From Pseudomonas jessenii (lineage in GTDB: Bacteria > Pseudomonadota > Gammaproteobacteria > Pseudomonadales > Pseudomonadaceae): a stretch of 64,000 nucleotides of DNA. The notes under the pieces are model-generated. The model saw only the letters and a program-made list of their open reading frames with translations. It was not told the DNA's origin and searched no databases. Position numbers and translations under genes: made by a program. This document shows positions 37,828 to 47,582 of the stretch, in pieces (the stretch's first letter is position 1; each line of letters begins with the position of its first letter). Location of the stretch: contig NZ_NIWT01000003.1 in assembly GCF_002236115.1 (NCBI RefSeq), forward strand, positions 558,001 through 622,000, given 5' to 3'.

Positions 37828-39177
37828 ATGATTCGTATGCCTCTGGCTACCGCCAGTCTGTTGGCCATCGCTATTTCCCTCGCCGGTTGCGGCGAAGGTA
37901 AAGACCAAGAAAAAGCTGCCGCGCCAGCTGCCAGCACTGCAGCTGCCCCGGCTGCTCCAGCCACTGCGCCTGCCGCTGCCGGTAAGGTCGACGAAGCTGC
38001 CGCCAAAGCCGTTGTCGCCCATTACGCCGACATCGTTTTCGCCGTTTACAGCGATGCCGAATCCACCGCGAAGACCCTGCAAACCGCCGTAGACGCCTTC
38101 CTCGCCAAGCCGAACGCCGACACCCTCAAAGCCGCCAAGGCTGCCTGGGTTGCCGCTCGCGTGCCTTACCTGCAGAGCGAAGTGTTCCGTTTCGGCAACA
38201 CCATCGTTGACGATTGGGAAGGTCAGCTGAACTCTTGGCCGCTGGACGAAGGCCTGATCGACTACGTCGACAAATCCTACGAACACGCCCTGGGCAACCC
38301 GGGTGCCACTGCCAACATCATCGCCAACACTCAAGTGCAGATCGGCGAAGACAAGGTCGATGTCAAAGACATCACCCCGGAAAAACTCGCCAGCCTGAAC
38401 GAGCTGGGCGGTTCCGAGGCCAACGTCGCCACCGGCTACCACGCCATCGAATTCCTGCTCTGGGGCCAGGACCTGAACGGCACCGGCCCTGGCGCCGGCA
38501 ACCGTCCGGCTTCGGACTACCTGGAAGGCAAAGGCGCTACCGGCGGTCACAATGATCGTCGTCGTGCCTACCTGAAGTCCGTGACCCAGTTGCTGGTCAG
38601 CGATCTGGAAGAAATGGTCGGTAACTGGAAGCCGAACGTGGCCGACAACTACCGCGCCACCCTGGAAGCAGAACCGGCTGAAACCGGCCTGCGCAAAATG
38701 CTGTTCGGCATGGGCAGCCTTTCCCTGGGCGAACTGGCGGGCGAGCGCATGAAGGTTTCCCTGGAAGCCAACTCCCCGGAAGACGAACAGGATTGCTTCA
38801 GCGACAACACCCACAACTCGCACTTCTACGATGCCAAGGGCATTCGTAACGTGTACCTGGGTGAATACACTCGCGTCGATGGCACCAAAATGACCGGCGC
38901 CAGCCTGTCGTCCCTGGTGGCCAAAGCCGACCCGGCTGCCGACACCGCGCTCAAAGACGACCTGGCCGCCACTGAAGCCAAGCTTCAGGTCATGGTCGAC
39001 CACGCCAACAAGGGCGAGCACTACGACCAGTTGATCGCTGCCGGCAACACCGCAGGCAACCAGATCGTCCGTGACGCTATCGCGTCCCTGGTCAAGCAGA
39101 CCGGTTCGATCGAAGCCGCCGCTGGCAAACTGGGTATCGCCGACCTGAACCCGGACAACGCTGATCACGAATTCTGA
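37828..39177 (+). CDS. icmP: Imelysin-family (M75) lipoprotein, IcmP-like
   Basis: 449 aa from ATG 37828, with AGGA at 37816-37819. A lipoprotein signal ends in SLAGC (Cys ~21), followed by an Ala/Pro-rich linker and the imelysin domain. The family motif GxHxxE is present as GYHAIEFLLWGQD near residue 210. IcmP of P. aeruginosa (PA4370), next to bifA, was described as an insulin-cleaving metalloproteinase; members are also thought to take part in iron handling (EfeO/IrpA relatives). Envelope-attached. First gene of an imelysin/di-haem/imelysin/DUF1513 cluster. Confidence 0.9.
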   Translation: MIRMPLATASLLAIAISLAGCGEGKDQEKAAAPAASTAAAPAAPATAPAAAGKVDEAAAKAVVAHYADIVFAVYSDAESTAKTLQTAVDAFLAKPNADTLKAAKAAWVAARVPYLQSEVFRFGNTIVDDWEGQLNSWPLDEGLIDYVDKSYEHALGNPGATANIIANTQVQIGEDKVDVKDITPEKLASLNELGGSEANVATGYHAIEFLLWGQDLNGTGPGAGNRPASDYLEGKGATGGHNDRRRAYLKSVTQLLVSDLEEMVGNWKPNVADNYRATLEAEPAETGLRKMLFGMGSLSLGELAGERMKVSLEANSPEDEQDCFSDNTHNSHFYDAKGIRNVYLGEYTRVDGTKMTGASLSSLVAKADPAADTALKDDLAATEAKLQVMVDHANKGEHYDQLIAAGNTAGNQIVRDAIASLVKQTGSIEAAAGKLGIADLNPDNADHEF

Positions 39178-39194
39178 TCAACGCTGGCTGAATG

Positions 39195-39224
39195 AAAAAG
39201 GCGACCTTCGGGTCGCCTTTTTCT
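39195..39224 (+). terminator. Terminator after icmP
   Basis: AAAAAGGCGACC-TTC-GGGTCGCCTTTTT, 17 bases after the stop. It means the next gene (39471) needs its own promoter. Confidence 0.93.
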
Positions 39225-39254
39225 TGCCTGCTTTTTGGGTGACGCTCATGGCCT

Positions 39255-39347
39255 CATCGCGGGCAAGCCCGCTCCCACAGTATCCGTGCTGATCACATCA
39301 TCTGTGAGCACCTTCAATCCCTGTGGGAGCGTGGCTTGCCCGCGATG
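39255..39347. repeat. Variant REP pair (GCGGGCAAGCC type)
   Basis: ATCGCGGGCAAGCCCGCTCCCACA faces TGTGGGAGCGTGGCTTGCCCGCGAT. The core is CGGGCAAGCC rather than CGAGCAAGCTCG, a second sequence class shared only with 52268-52341. Confidence 0.88.
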
Positions 39348-39470
39348 GCTGCACCGCGGTCTCAAGTGAAAACCTTGCCCCACATCAAGCAAACGATAAT
39401 TCCTCTTATTCAAATTCCCATCCCCTGTTAGACTTTGCGCCCTTGTTTTGCTCGTCTTGCAGGATGTCTG

Positions 39471-40898
39471 ATGCCCCCGCTGCCTCTTCGCTTGTCCGCA
39501 CTGTTTCTGGCCCTGGGCCTGAGTGCCTGCGATGACGCCCCGAAATTCACCCGGGCCGAACCCGGTGAAGCCCGCTCCGGCGGCAGTGCGACGGTGCGCA
39601 AGACCGATCAGAACGCGTTTTCCATGCCCTCGGCGAACCTGCCGCCATCACGGCGTGTGGATTTCAGTGTCGGCAACAGCTTCTTCCGCAGCCCTTGGGT
39701 GATCGCCCCGTCGACGACGACCGCTCGCGATGGTCTCGGTCCACTGTTCAACACCAATGCCTGCCAGGGCTGCCACATCAAGGACGGCCGCGGCCATCCG
39801 CCGACGCCCGACGATGTGAACGCGGTGTCGATGCTGGTACGCCTGTCGATTCCCGATGCCCCGGCGTATGCCAAGGTCATCGAACAGCTCGGCGTGGTGC
39901 CGGAGCCCGTCTACGGCGGCCAGTTCCAGGACATGTCCGTACCCGGCGTGGCCCCCGAAGGCAAAGTGCGGGTCGATTACACCCCCGTGCCGGTTCGCTT
40001 CAAGGACGGCACCGAAGTCGAGTTACGCAAACCGAGCCTGAACATCACCCAGCTGGGTTACGGCCCGATGCACCCCGACACCCGTTTCTCGGCCCGCGTG
40101 GCGCCGCCAATGATTGGCCTGGGCCTGCTCGAAGCGATCCCCGAGGAGGCGATCCTGGCCAACGCCGAGGCACAGGCCAAGGCGAACAACGGCATCAACG
40201 GGCGACCGAACCGGGTCTGGGATGACGCTCTGCAAAAGACCGTTCTGGGACGATTTGGCTGGAAAGCCGGACAACCGAACCTCAATCAACAGAATGTCCA
40301 CGCGTTCTCGGGAGATATGGGGCTCACAACCAGCCTTAGACCCCTTGATGACTGCACGGACGCGCAAACGGCCTGCAAACAGGCACCCAGTGGCAACGGC
40401 CCCGATGGCGAGCCGGAAGTCAGCGACAACATCCTGCGCCTGGTGCTGTTCTACAGCCGCAACCTTGCCGTACCGGCCCGCCGTGACGTCAACGCCCCTG
40501 AAGTGCTGGCCGGCAAGACCCTGTTTTATCAGGCCGGTTGCCAGTCCTGTCACACACCGAAATACACCACCGCCGCCAATGCCGCCGAACCTGAACTGGC
40601 CAATCAAGTGATTCGCCCGTACAGCGATCTGCTGCTGCATGACATGGGCGACGGCCTGGCCGACAACCGTAGCGAATTCCAGGCCAGCGGCCGCCAATGG
40701 CGCACCCCGCCGTTATGGGGCATCGGCCTGACACAGGCGGTCAGCGGCCACACCCAGTTCCTGCACGACGGCCGCGCCCGCAACCTGCTCGAAGCCGTGC
40801 TCTGGCATGGCGGCGAGGCGACTGCGGCGCAACAACAGGTTTTGTCTTTCAATGCCGAGCAACGCACTGCGTTGCTGGCGTTCCTGAATTCCCTTTAA
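39471..40898 (+). CDS. Di-haem thiol oxidoreductase-like lipoprotein
   Basis: 475 aa from ATG 39471 with AGGATG upstream. Lipobox LGLSAC near residue 20, so envelope-anchored. Two c-type haem sites: NACQGCH near residue 100 and AGCQSCH near 360. The domain order fits the di-haem oxidoreductase family encoded beside imelysins in many proteobacteria (PA4372 position). It probably oxidises or reduces a metal or metal complex in partnership with the imelysin lipoproteins; the substrate is not known. Confidence 0.85.
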   Translation: MPPLPLRLSALFLALGLSACDDAPKFTRAEPGEARSGGSATVRKTDQNAFSMPSANLPPSRRVDFSVGNSFFRSPWVIAPSTTTARDGLGPLFNTNACQGCHIKDGRGHPPTPDDVNAVSMLVRLSIPDAPAYAKVIEQLGVVPEPVYGGQFQDMSVPGVAPEGKVRVDYTPVPVRFKDGTEVELRKPSLNITQLGYGPMHPDTRFSARVAPPMIGLGLLEAIPEEAILANAEAQAKANNGINGRPNRVWDDALQKTVLGRFGWKAGQPNLNQQNVHAFSGDMGLTTSLRPLDDCTDAQTACKQAPSGNGPDGEPEVSDNILRLVLFYSRNLAVPARRDVNAPEVLAGKTLFYQAGCQSCHTPKYTTAANAAEPELANQVIRPYSDLLLHDMGDGLADNRSEFQASGRQWRTPPLWGIGLTQAVSGHTQFLHDGRARNLLEAVLWHGGEATAAQQQVLSFNAEQRTALLAFLNSL

Positions 40899-40925
40899 CA
40901 CGCATTCCACTCGCGGGAGCCCGAC

Positions 40926-41990
40926 ATGTTCCGTCCCAAACTGTTGTTCACCAGCCTTGCCGCCCTCGCCCTGGGCGCCTGCTCGCCCCAGGACCCGCAA
41001 GCGGTCACGTCGGCGGCCATTGCCAAGTCGGTGATCCTGCCGACCTACACCCGCTGGGTTGAGGCCGATCGTCAATTGGCGGTCAGCGCCCTCGCCTACT
41101 GCGAAGGCAAGGAAACCCTGGAAACAGCCCGTGCCGACTTCCTGCATGCGCAAAAAGCCTGGGCCGAGCTGCAACCGCTGCTGATCGGGCCTTTGGCCGA
41201 AGGCAACCGTTCGTGGCAAGTGCAGTTCTGGCCGGACAAGAAAAACCTGGTCGGCCGTCAGGTCGAGCAACTGGTCACCGCCCAGCCGCAAATCGATGCC
41301 GCCGCCCTGGCCAAGTCCAGCGTCGTGGTACAGGGGCTCTCGGCCTACGAATACATTCTGTTCGACAGCAAGCCCGACGTGGCCAACGCTGAGCAGAAGA
41401 GCAAATACTGCCCGCTGCTGATCGCCATCGGCGAACGCCAGAAGCAATTGGCCGAAGAAATTCTGCAAACCTGGAACAACACCGACGGCATGCTCGCGCA
41501 AATGAGCAAGTTCCCGAACCAGCGCTACGCGGACTCCCACGAAGCGATCGCCGATTTGCTGCGCGTGCAAGTCACCGCCATCGACACCCTGAAGAAAAAA
41601 CTCGGCACGCCAATGGGTCGCCAGAGCAAGGGCGTGCCGCAACCGTTCCAGGCCGATGCATGGCGCAGCCAGGCGTCCCTGACCAGCCTCGAAGCCAGCC
41701 TCGCGGCCGCCAGGACCGTCTGGGAAGGTGTGGATAACAAAGGCCTGCGCGGCCTGTTGCCGAGCGAGCAGAAGCCGTTGGCCGACAAGATCGATGCAGC
41801 CTATGCCGCCTCGCTGAAACTGTTCGCCGGCAACCAGCGCTCGCTGACCGACATGCTCAATGACGAAGCTGGCCGCCAGCAACTCAACGAGCTGTATGAC
41901 AGTCTCAACGTCGTCCATCGCCTGCACGAGGCCGATCTGGCCAAGGCACTGGGCATCCAGCTGGGCTTCAACGCCAACGACGGTGACTGA
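40926..41990 (+). CDS. Second imelysin-family lipoprotein
   Basis: 354 aa, GGGAG before the ATG. Lipobox ALGAC at ~19. Imelysin fold, but the GxHxxE motif aligns with GLSAYEYILFD: Gly and Glu stay, His is Ser. So it may not bind metal in the same way as the first imelysin. It lies 27 bases after the di-haem gene and overlaps the next start by one base, hence co-translated with both. Confidence 0.82.
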   Translation: MFRPKLLFTSLAALALGACSPQDPQAVTSAAIAKSVILPTYTRWVEADRQLAVSALAYCEGKETLETARADFLHAQKAWAELQPLLIGPLAEGNRSWQVQFWPDKKNLVGRQVEQLVTAQPQIDAAALAKSSVVVQGLSAYEYILFDSKPDVANAEQKSKYCPLLIAIGERQKQLAEEILQTWNNTDGMLAQMSKFPNQRYADSHEAIADLLRVQVTAIDTLKKKLGTPMGRQSKGVPQPFQADAWRSQASLTSLEASLAAARTVWEGVDNKGLRGLLPSEQKPLADKIDAAYAASLKLFAGNQRSLTDMLNDEAGRQQLNELYDSLNVVHRLHEADLAKALGIQLGFNANDGD

Positions 41991-43105
41991 TGAGGGCCGG
42001 TTCCATGCTGCGACGCCAGGTTCTGACATTAGGTAGTTTGCTGCTGGGTGCAGTGACGCTGGGCGGCTGGAAGCTGTTCAAGCAAAAGGACAGGAGTCCG
42101 TTGTTGCTTTCGGCACGGGACGACACCGACGGCCAGCATTACGCCGTCGGTTATCGGCTCGATGGCACCCAAGTGTTCGCCACCCGGGTCGGCCAGCGTT
42201 GCCACGACATCATCAACCACCCGACACAGCCGATTGCACTGTTCGTCGCTCGCCGTCCGGGCACCGAGAGCTACCTGATCGACCTGCGCGACGGCGCGCT
42301 CCTGCAAACCGTGGTGTCACAGCCGAACCGGCACTTCTACGGTCACGCGGTCATTCACCACAGCGGTGACTGGCTGTACGCCACCGAAAACGACACCTCC
42401 GATCCGGGCCGCGGCCTGCTCGGCGTGTATAAGTTCGAAGGCGAACGGCTGGTGCACAGTGGTGAGATTTCTACCCACGGCCTCGGTCCGCATCAGGTGT
42501 CGTGGATGCCCGATGGCGAAACCCTGGTGGTGGCCAACGGCGGGATTCGCACCGAGGCCGAAAGCCGGGTGGAGATGAACCTCAACGCCATGGAACCGAG
42601 CCTGGTCCTGATGCACCGCGACGGCACCCTGCTGAGCAAGGAAACCCTCGCCCAGCAGATGAACAGCGTGCGTCATCTGGCCATCGCCAGCGACGGCACC
42701 ATCGTCGCCAGCCAGCAGTTCATGGGTGCGGCCCACGAGTCGTCGGAGTTGCTGGCGATCAAGCGCCCCGGTCAGCCCTTCGTCGCGTTCCCGGTACCCG
42801 AGCACCAGTTGCAGGCCATGGGACACTACACCGCCAGCGTCGCAGTACACAGCGACTTGCGTCTGGTGGCGTTGACCGCACCGCGGGGCAACCGCTTTTT
42901 CATCTGGGACCTGGACAGCGGTGAAGTACGCCTGGACGCGCCACTGCCCGATTGCGCCGGGGTCGGTGCCGTGGCCGATGGTTTTGTCGTGACCTCGGGA
43001 CAGGGGCGCTGCCGCTACTACGATTGCCGCCAGACAAACCTCGTTGCAAAACCGCTGGAGCTACCCGCAGGGCTCTGGGACAACCATCTGCATCTGATGG
43101 CCTGA
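41990..43105 (+). CDS. DUF1513 protein
   Basis: 371 aa. Signal-like N-terminus with LRRQVLTLGSLLLGAVTLGG, possibly Tat-dependent or an uncleaved anchor. The rest is a beta-propeller-like series (HAVIHHSGDWLYATEND, HQVSWMPDGETLVVANGG, DGTIVASQQFMG). DUF1513 members are always found beside imelysin and di-haem genes as far as I know; function unknown. Start ATG 41990 shares its A with the preceding TGA. Confidence 0.85.
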   Translation: MRAGSMLRRQVLTLGSLLLGAVTLGGWKLFKQKDRSPLLLSARDDTDGQHYAVGYRLDGTQVFATRVGQRCHDIINHPTQPIALFVARRPGTESYLIDLRDGALLQTVVSQPNRHFYGHAVIHHSGDWLYATENDTSDPGRGLLGVYKFEGERLVHSGEISTHGLGPHQVSWMPDGETLVVANGGIRTEAESRVEMNLNAMEPSLVLMHRDGTLLSKETLAQQMNSVRHLAIASDGTIVASQQFMGAAHESSELLAIKRPGQPFVAFPVPEHQLQAMGHYTASVAVHSDLRLVALTAPRGNRFFIWDLDSGEVRLDAPLPDCAGVGAVADGFVVTSGQGRCRYYDCRQTNLVAKPLELPAGLWDNHLHLMA

Positions 43106-43111
43106 ATCATT

Positions 43112-43192
43112 GAAAAGATCGCCGGCCTGGGCCGCGCCTGCATCGGGATGACGTACACCCCGCAGGTGAGAACCGAGACGGCGAATCTTTTC
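43112..43192. repeat. Decayed copy of a second REP-like family (GATCGC class)
   Basis: GAAAAGATCGCCG and CGGCG-A-ATCTTTTC pair across 81 bases, with inner arms CCTGC/GCAGG and GGGATGACGTACACCCC between. From memory this is a degenerate member of the widespread Pseudomonas repeat with outer arms AAAAGATCGCAG and a central GTAGGAGC core. It fills the gap between the DUF1513 and mexV genes, with the mexV promoter after it. Confidence 0.6.
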
Positions 43193-43307
43193 AGGCTTTC
43201 ACCCCTCTAATACCTCACTACCTGTAAAAACGGCAGTTGGATTTACCCTCTACACTCGCGGTAATGTTCCCTGCTGTCTCACCTGATTTTCTCCAAGGAA
43301 CTGGAAT

Positions 43308-44456
43308 ATGCTGCGTCGCCGCATGCTGATCATGTTGGGTGTGGTTCTATTGATTGTGCTAGCCCTGGCTGCGTACAAAGCCTTCTCGATCTATACGATG
43401 GTTCAAGGCTTCTCTGTGCCCAGACCGGCCGTCAGCGTTGCCGTGGCCACCGCCACCGAGCGCCCATGGCAAGCCCGCCTGCCTACCGTTGGCACGCTCA
43501 AGGCATTGCAGGGGGTGGACCTGAGCCTGGAGACCGATGGCACCGTCATCGATCTCCAGTTCGAGTCGGGGCAGAAGGTCAAGGCCGGCCAACCACTCCT
43601 GCGCCTCGACAGCGCCGTTGAAAGTGCCCTGCTGGAAACTGCTCTGGCCGACCTCGGGTTGGCACAGCTTGATTACGGTCGCGGTAGCCAACTGGTCGGC
43701 AGCCAGGCCATTTCCAAAGGCGAATTCGACCGACTTTCGGCGGTGCTGAAAAAGAGCAAGGCCACGGTCAATCAACTCAAGGCTGCGCTCGGCAAAAAAA
43801 GCATCATCGCGCCGTTCAGCGGCACCATTGGCATTCGTCAGGTGGACGTTGGCGACTACATGGCCAGTGGCACCATGATCGCCACCCTGCAAGACCTCAG
43901 TAGCCTGTATGTCGACTTTTTTGTGCCCGAGCAGTCGGTGCCGAAGATTGCGCTCGGCCAGCCAGTGCAGGTCATTGTCGCGGCGTATCCGACCGTGGAG
44001 TACCCCGGCACCATCAGTGCAATCAACCCTAAAGTCGAGAACAGCACCCGTAACGTGCAGGTCCGCGCCACCCTGGCCAACCCCGACGGCAAGTTGATGC
44101 CAGGCATGTTCGCCAGCCTCCAGGTGCTCCTGCCCGACCCGCAACCGCGCATCGTGGTGCCGGAAAGCGCGATTACCTACACGCTCTACGGCAACTCGGT
44201 GTATGTGGCCGTACCAAAGAAAGCCGAGGATGGCAGCCTGGTAAAGGACGACAAGGGCCAACCGGTGCTGATCGCCGAACGGCGGTTTGTCGAGACCGGC
44301 GAACGCCGCGATGGGCAAGTGATGATCACCAAAGGCGTGCAGAGCGGCGAGAAAGTGGTGACCGCCGGCCAGCTCAAACTGGATAACGGCTCACGCATTG
44401 CCATCAGCGACGACAAGACCCTGGCCGGGCAGAACAGCCAGCCACGCGCGGACTGA
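43308..44456 (+). CDS. mexV: RND efflux membrane-fusion protein MexV
   Basis: 382 aa. N-terminal TM anchor (RRRMLIMLGVVLLIVLALAA), then barrel-sandwich, hairpin and beta-barrel parts: VGTLKALQGVDLSLETDG, IIAPFSGTIGIRQVDVGDYM, MPGMFASLQVLLP. It links the RND pump MexW to an outer-membrane channel; none is encoded here, so OprM or similar must serve. The sequence and location match P. aeruginosa PA4374. Confidence 0.92.
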   Translation: MLRRRMLIMLGVVLLIVLALAAYKAFSIYTMVQGFSVPRPAVSVAVATATERPWQARLPTVGTLKALQGVDLSLETDGTVIDLQFESGQKVKAGQPLLRLDSAVESALLETALADLGLAQLDYGRGSQLVGSQAISKGEFDRLSAVLKKSKATVNQLKAALGKKSIIAPFSGTIGIRQVDVGDYMASGTMIATLQDLSSLYVDFFVPEQSVPKIALGQPVQVIVAAYPTVEYPGTISAINPKVENSTRNVQVRATLANPDGKLMPGMFASLQVLLPDPQPRIVVPESAITYTLYGNSVYVAVPKKAEDGSLVKDDKGQPVLIAERRFVETGERRDGQVMITKGVQSGEKVVTAGQLKLDNGSRIAISDDKTLAGQNSQPRAD

Positions 44457-44469
44457 TCAAGGAATTCCC

Positions 44470-47400
44470 ATGGCTTTTACCGACCCGTTCATCCGCCGTC
44501 CGGTTCTCGCTACCGTGGTCAGTCTGTTGATTGTACTGCTGGGTTTTCAGGCCTGGAGCAAGCTGCCGCTACGCCAGTACCCGCAAATGGAAAACGCCCT
44601 GATCACAGTGACCACCGCCTACCCCGGGGCCAACGCCGAGACCATCCAGGGCTACATCACCCAACCGATGCAGCAAAGCCTGGCCAGCGCCGAGGGCATC
44701 GACTACATGACCTCGGTCAGTCGCCAGAATTTCTCGGTGATCTCGATCTACGCGCGCGTCGGCGCCAATAGCGACCGTCTGTTTACCGAACTGCTGGCCA
44801 AGGCCAACGAGGTCAAGAACCAGCTGCCCCAGGACGCTGAAGACCCGGTGCTGAGCAAAGAATCGGCCGATGCGTCAGTGCTGATGTACATCAGCTACTT
44901 CAGCAAGGAGTTGAGCAACCCGCAGATTACCGATTACCTGTCACGGGTGATCCAGCCCAAGCTGGCGACCTTGCCCGGCATGGCCGAAGCCGAGATCCTC
45001 GGTAACCAGGTATTTGCCATGCGCCTGTGGCTGGACCCGATGAAGCTGGCGGGTTTCGGCCTCAGTGCCAGCGATGTGACCAATGCGGTGCGCCAGTACA
45101 ACTTCCTCTCTGCCGCCGGCGAGGTGAAGGGCGAATACGTGGTCACCAGCATCAACGCCAATACCGAACTCAAGTCCGCCGAAGCCTTCGGGACGATTCC
45201 GCTCAAGGTCGATGGCGACAGCCGAGTGTTGCTGCGGGATGTGGCGCGCGTGGAAATGGGTGCGGAGAACTACGACTCCATCAGCTCGTTCGGTGGCACC
45301 CCGTCGGTGTACATCGGCATCAAGGCGACGCCCGGCGCCAACCCGCTGGAAGTGATCAAGGAAGTGCGCAAGATCATGCCGGACCTGGAGGCCCAGCTAC
45401 CGCCGAACCTGAAAGGTGAAATCGCCTACGACGCCACTCTGTTCATCCAGGCCTCGATCGACGAAGTGGTGAAGACCCTGTTCGAAGCGGTGCTGATCGT
45501 GATTGTGGTGGTGTTCCTGTTCCTCGGTGCCCTGCGCTCGGTGGTGATCCCGGTGGTGACCATCCCGCTGTCGATGATCGGCGTCATGTTCTTCATGCAG
45601 ATGATGGGGTACTCGATCAACCTGCTCACCCTGCTGGCGATGGTATTGGCCATCGGCCTGGTGGTGGACGATGCCATCGTGGTGGTGGAAAACATTCACC
45701 GTCACATCGAGGAAGGCAAGACACCGCTCGAGGCCGCCATTGAAGGCGCCCGGGAAATCGCCATGCCGGTGGTTTCGATGACCATCACCCTGGCGGCGGT
45801 GTATGCACCGATCGGCTTCCTGACCGGCCTGACCGGGGCGCTGTTCAAGGAGTTCGCCCTGACCCTGGCCGGCGCGGTGGTGATTTCCGGTATCGTCGCC
45901 CTGACCCTGTCGCCGATGATGTGTGCGTTTCTGCTGCGTCACGACGAGAACCCCAGCGGCCTGGCCCATCGCCTGGACATGATTTTCGAACGCCTCAAGC
46001 GCCGCTACCAGAGCCTGCTTCATGGCACCCTCAACACCCGGCCGGTGGTGCTGGTGTTCGCCGTGATCGTGTTGTGCCTGATTCCGGTCCTTCTCAACTT
46101 CACCAAATCGGAACTGGCGCCGGATGAGGACCAGGGCATCATTTTCATGATTGCCAACGCCCCGCAACCGACCAACCTCGACTACCTGAACACCTACACC
46201 GACGAGTTCGTCTCGATCTTCAAGGCGTTTCCCGAGTACTACTCGTCGTTCCAGATCAACGGTTTCAACGGCGTGCAATCGGGCATCGGCGGTTTCCTGC
46301 TCAAGCCATGGGACGATCGCAGTCGAACGCAAATGGCGATCCTGCCCGAGGTGCAAGCCAAACTGGAAAAGATCCCGGGGCTGCAGATCTTCGGCTTCAA
46401 CCTGCCGTCGCTGCCGGGCACCGGCGAAGGCGTGCCGTTCCAGTTCGTCATCAACTCCGCCAACGATTACGAATTGCTGCTGCAGGTGGTCGACCGGGTA
46501 AAAAAACGTGCGAAGGAATCCGGCAAGTTTGCGTTTGTCCACGTTGACCTGGCCTTCGACAAGCCGGAAGTGGTGGTGGATATCGACCGCGCCAAGGCTG
46601 CGCAGATGGGGGTTTCCATGCAGGACCTGGGGGGAACCCTGGCGACCCTGCTGGGTGAAGGCGAGATCAACCGATTCACCATTGAAGGTCGCAGCTACAA
46701 GGTCATTGCCCAGGTCGAGCGGCCGTTCCGTGACAATCCGGACTGGCTGAACAATTACTACGTGAAAAACACCAAGGGTGAACTGTTGGCGTTGTCGACC
46801 CTGATCACCGTCACCGACCGTGCCCGACCGAGACAGCTGAACCAGTTCCAGCAACTCAACTCGGCCATCCTGTCCGGCGTGCCGCTGGTGAGCATGGGGG
46901 AAGCCATCGACCTCGTGCGCCAGATCGCCCGGGAAGAGGCACCCGCCGGTTTTGCCTTCGACTACGCTGGCGCATCGAGGCAGTACGTTCAGGAAGGCAG
47001 TGCCCTGTGGGTCACCTTTGCCCTGGCACTGGCGATCATTTTCCTGGTGCTGGCGGCCCAGTTCGAAAGCTTCCGCGACCCGTTGGTGATCCTGGTCACC
47101 GTGCCCCTGTCTATCTGCGGTGCATTGATTCCGCTGTTCCTGGGCTGGTCGAGCATGAACATCTATACCCAGGTCGGGCTGGTGACCTTGATCGGGCTGA
47201 TCAGCAAGCACGGCATTCTGATCGTCGAGTTCGCCAACCAGTTACGCAAGGACAAGGGCCTGACCGCACGGGAAGCGGTGGAGGAAGCAGCGGCCATCCG
47301 GCTGCGTCCGGTCTTGATGACCACGGCGGCAATGGTGTTCGGCATGGTGCCATTGATCATCGCCAGCGGTGCTGGCGCGGTCAGCCGGTTCGACATCGGC

Positions 47401-47496
47401 ACGGTCATCGCGACCGGCATGTCGATCGGCACACTGTTCACCTTGTTTGTATTGCCTTGCGTCTACACCTTACTGGCCAAGCCGGATAAACCCTGA
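44470..47496 (+). CDS. mexW: RND efflux pump MexW
   Basis: 1008 aa, 13 bases after mexV, ATG 44470 with AAGGA upstream. Twelve TM segments, two large periplasmic loops, and the classic TM4 motif GLVVDDAIVVVENIHRHI carrying the paired aspartates for proton relay. It exports antibiotics and dyes in the MexVW system. Length and start (MAFTDPFIRRPVLA) agree with MexW/PA4375. Confidence 0.95.
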   Translation: MAFTDPFIRRPVLATVVSLLIVLLGFQAWSKLPLRQYPQMENALITVTTAYPGANAETIQGYITQPMQQSLASAEGIDYMTSVSRQNFSVISIYARVGANSDRLFTELLAKANEVKNQLPQDAEDPVLSKESADASVLMYISYFSKELSNPQITDYLSRVIQPKLATLPGMAEAEILGNQVFAMRLWLDPMKLAGFGLSASDVTNAVRQYNFLSAAGEVKGEYVVTSINANTELKSAEAFGTIPLKVDGDSRVLLRDVARVEMGAENYDSISSFGGTPSVYIGIKATPGANPLEVIKEVRKIMPDLEAQLPPNLKGEIAYDATLFIQASIDEVVKTLFEAVLIVIVVVFLFLGALRSVVIPVVTIPLSMIGVMFFMQMMGYSINLLTLLAMVLAIGLVVDDAIVVVENIHRHIEEGKTPLEAAIEGAREIAMPVVSMTITLAAVYAPIGFLTGLTGALFKEFALTLAGAVVISGIVALTLSPMMCAFLLRHDENPSGLAHRLDMIFERLKRRYQSLLHGTLNTRPVVLVFAVIVLCLIPVLLNFTKSELAPDEDQGIIFMIANAPQPTNLDYLNTYTDEFVSIFKAFPEYYSSFQINGFNGVQSGIGGFLLKPWDDRSRTQMAILPEVQAKLEKIPGLQIFGFNLPSLPGTGEGVPFQFVINSANDYELLLQVVDRVKKRAKESGKFAFVHVDLAFDKPEVVVDIDRAKAAQMGVSMQDLGGTLATLLGEGEINRFTIEGRSYKVIAQVERPFRDNPDWLNNYYVKNTKGELLALSTLITVTDRARPRQLNQFQQLNSAILSGVPLVSMGEAIDLVRQIAREEAPAGFAFDYAGASRQYVQEGSALWVTFALALAIIFLVLAAQFESFRDPLVILVTVPLSICGALIPLFLGWSSMNIYTQVGLVTLIGLISKHGILIVEFANQLRKDKGLTAREAVEEAAAIRLRPVLMTTAAMVFGMVPLIIASGAGAVSRFDIGTVIATGMSIGTLFTLFVLPCVYTLLAKPDKP

Positions 47497-47533
47497 TGCA
47501 GAAAAACCTGTGGGAGCCCGAAGTCAGGGCAAT

Positions 47534-47566
47534 AAAAAAAGGCCTCGCATCAGCGAGGCCTTTCAT
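47534..47566. terminator. Terminator after mexW, possibly bidirectional
   Basis: AAAAAAAGGCCTCG-CATCAG-CGAGGCCTTTC: A run on the left, T-rich on the right. It serves mexW and may also end the small minus-strand gene. Confidence 0.88.
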
Positions 47567-47582
47567 TTTGGCTTCAATCGGT

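Noticed and set aside
39390..39420. Possible Fur box before the di-haem gene (ACGATAATTCCTCTTATTC)
   Set aside because: Only the first hexamer fits the consensus well; about half of the positions agree, no better than many AT-rich stretches.
45397..47211. 604-codon reverse frame opposite mexW
   Set aside because: Shadow of the RND pump; composition dominated by His, Gln and Asp with no domain.
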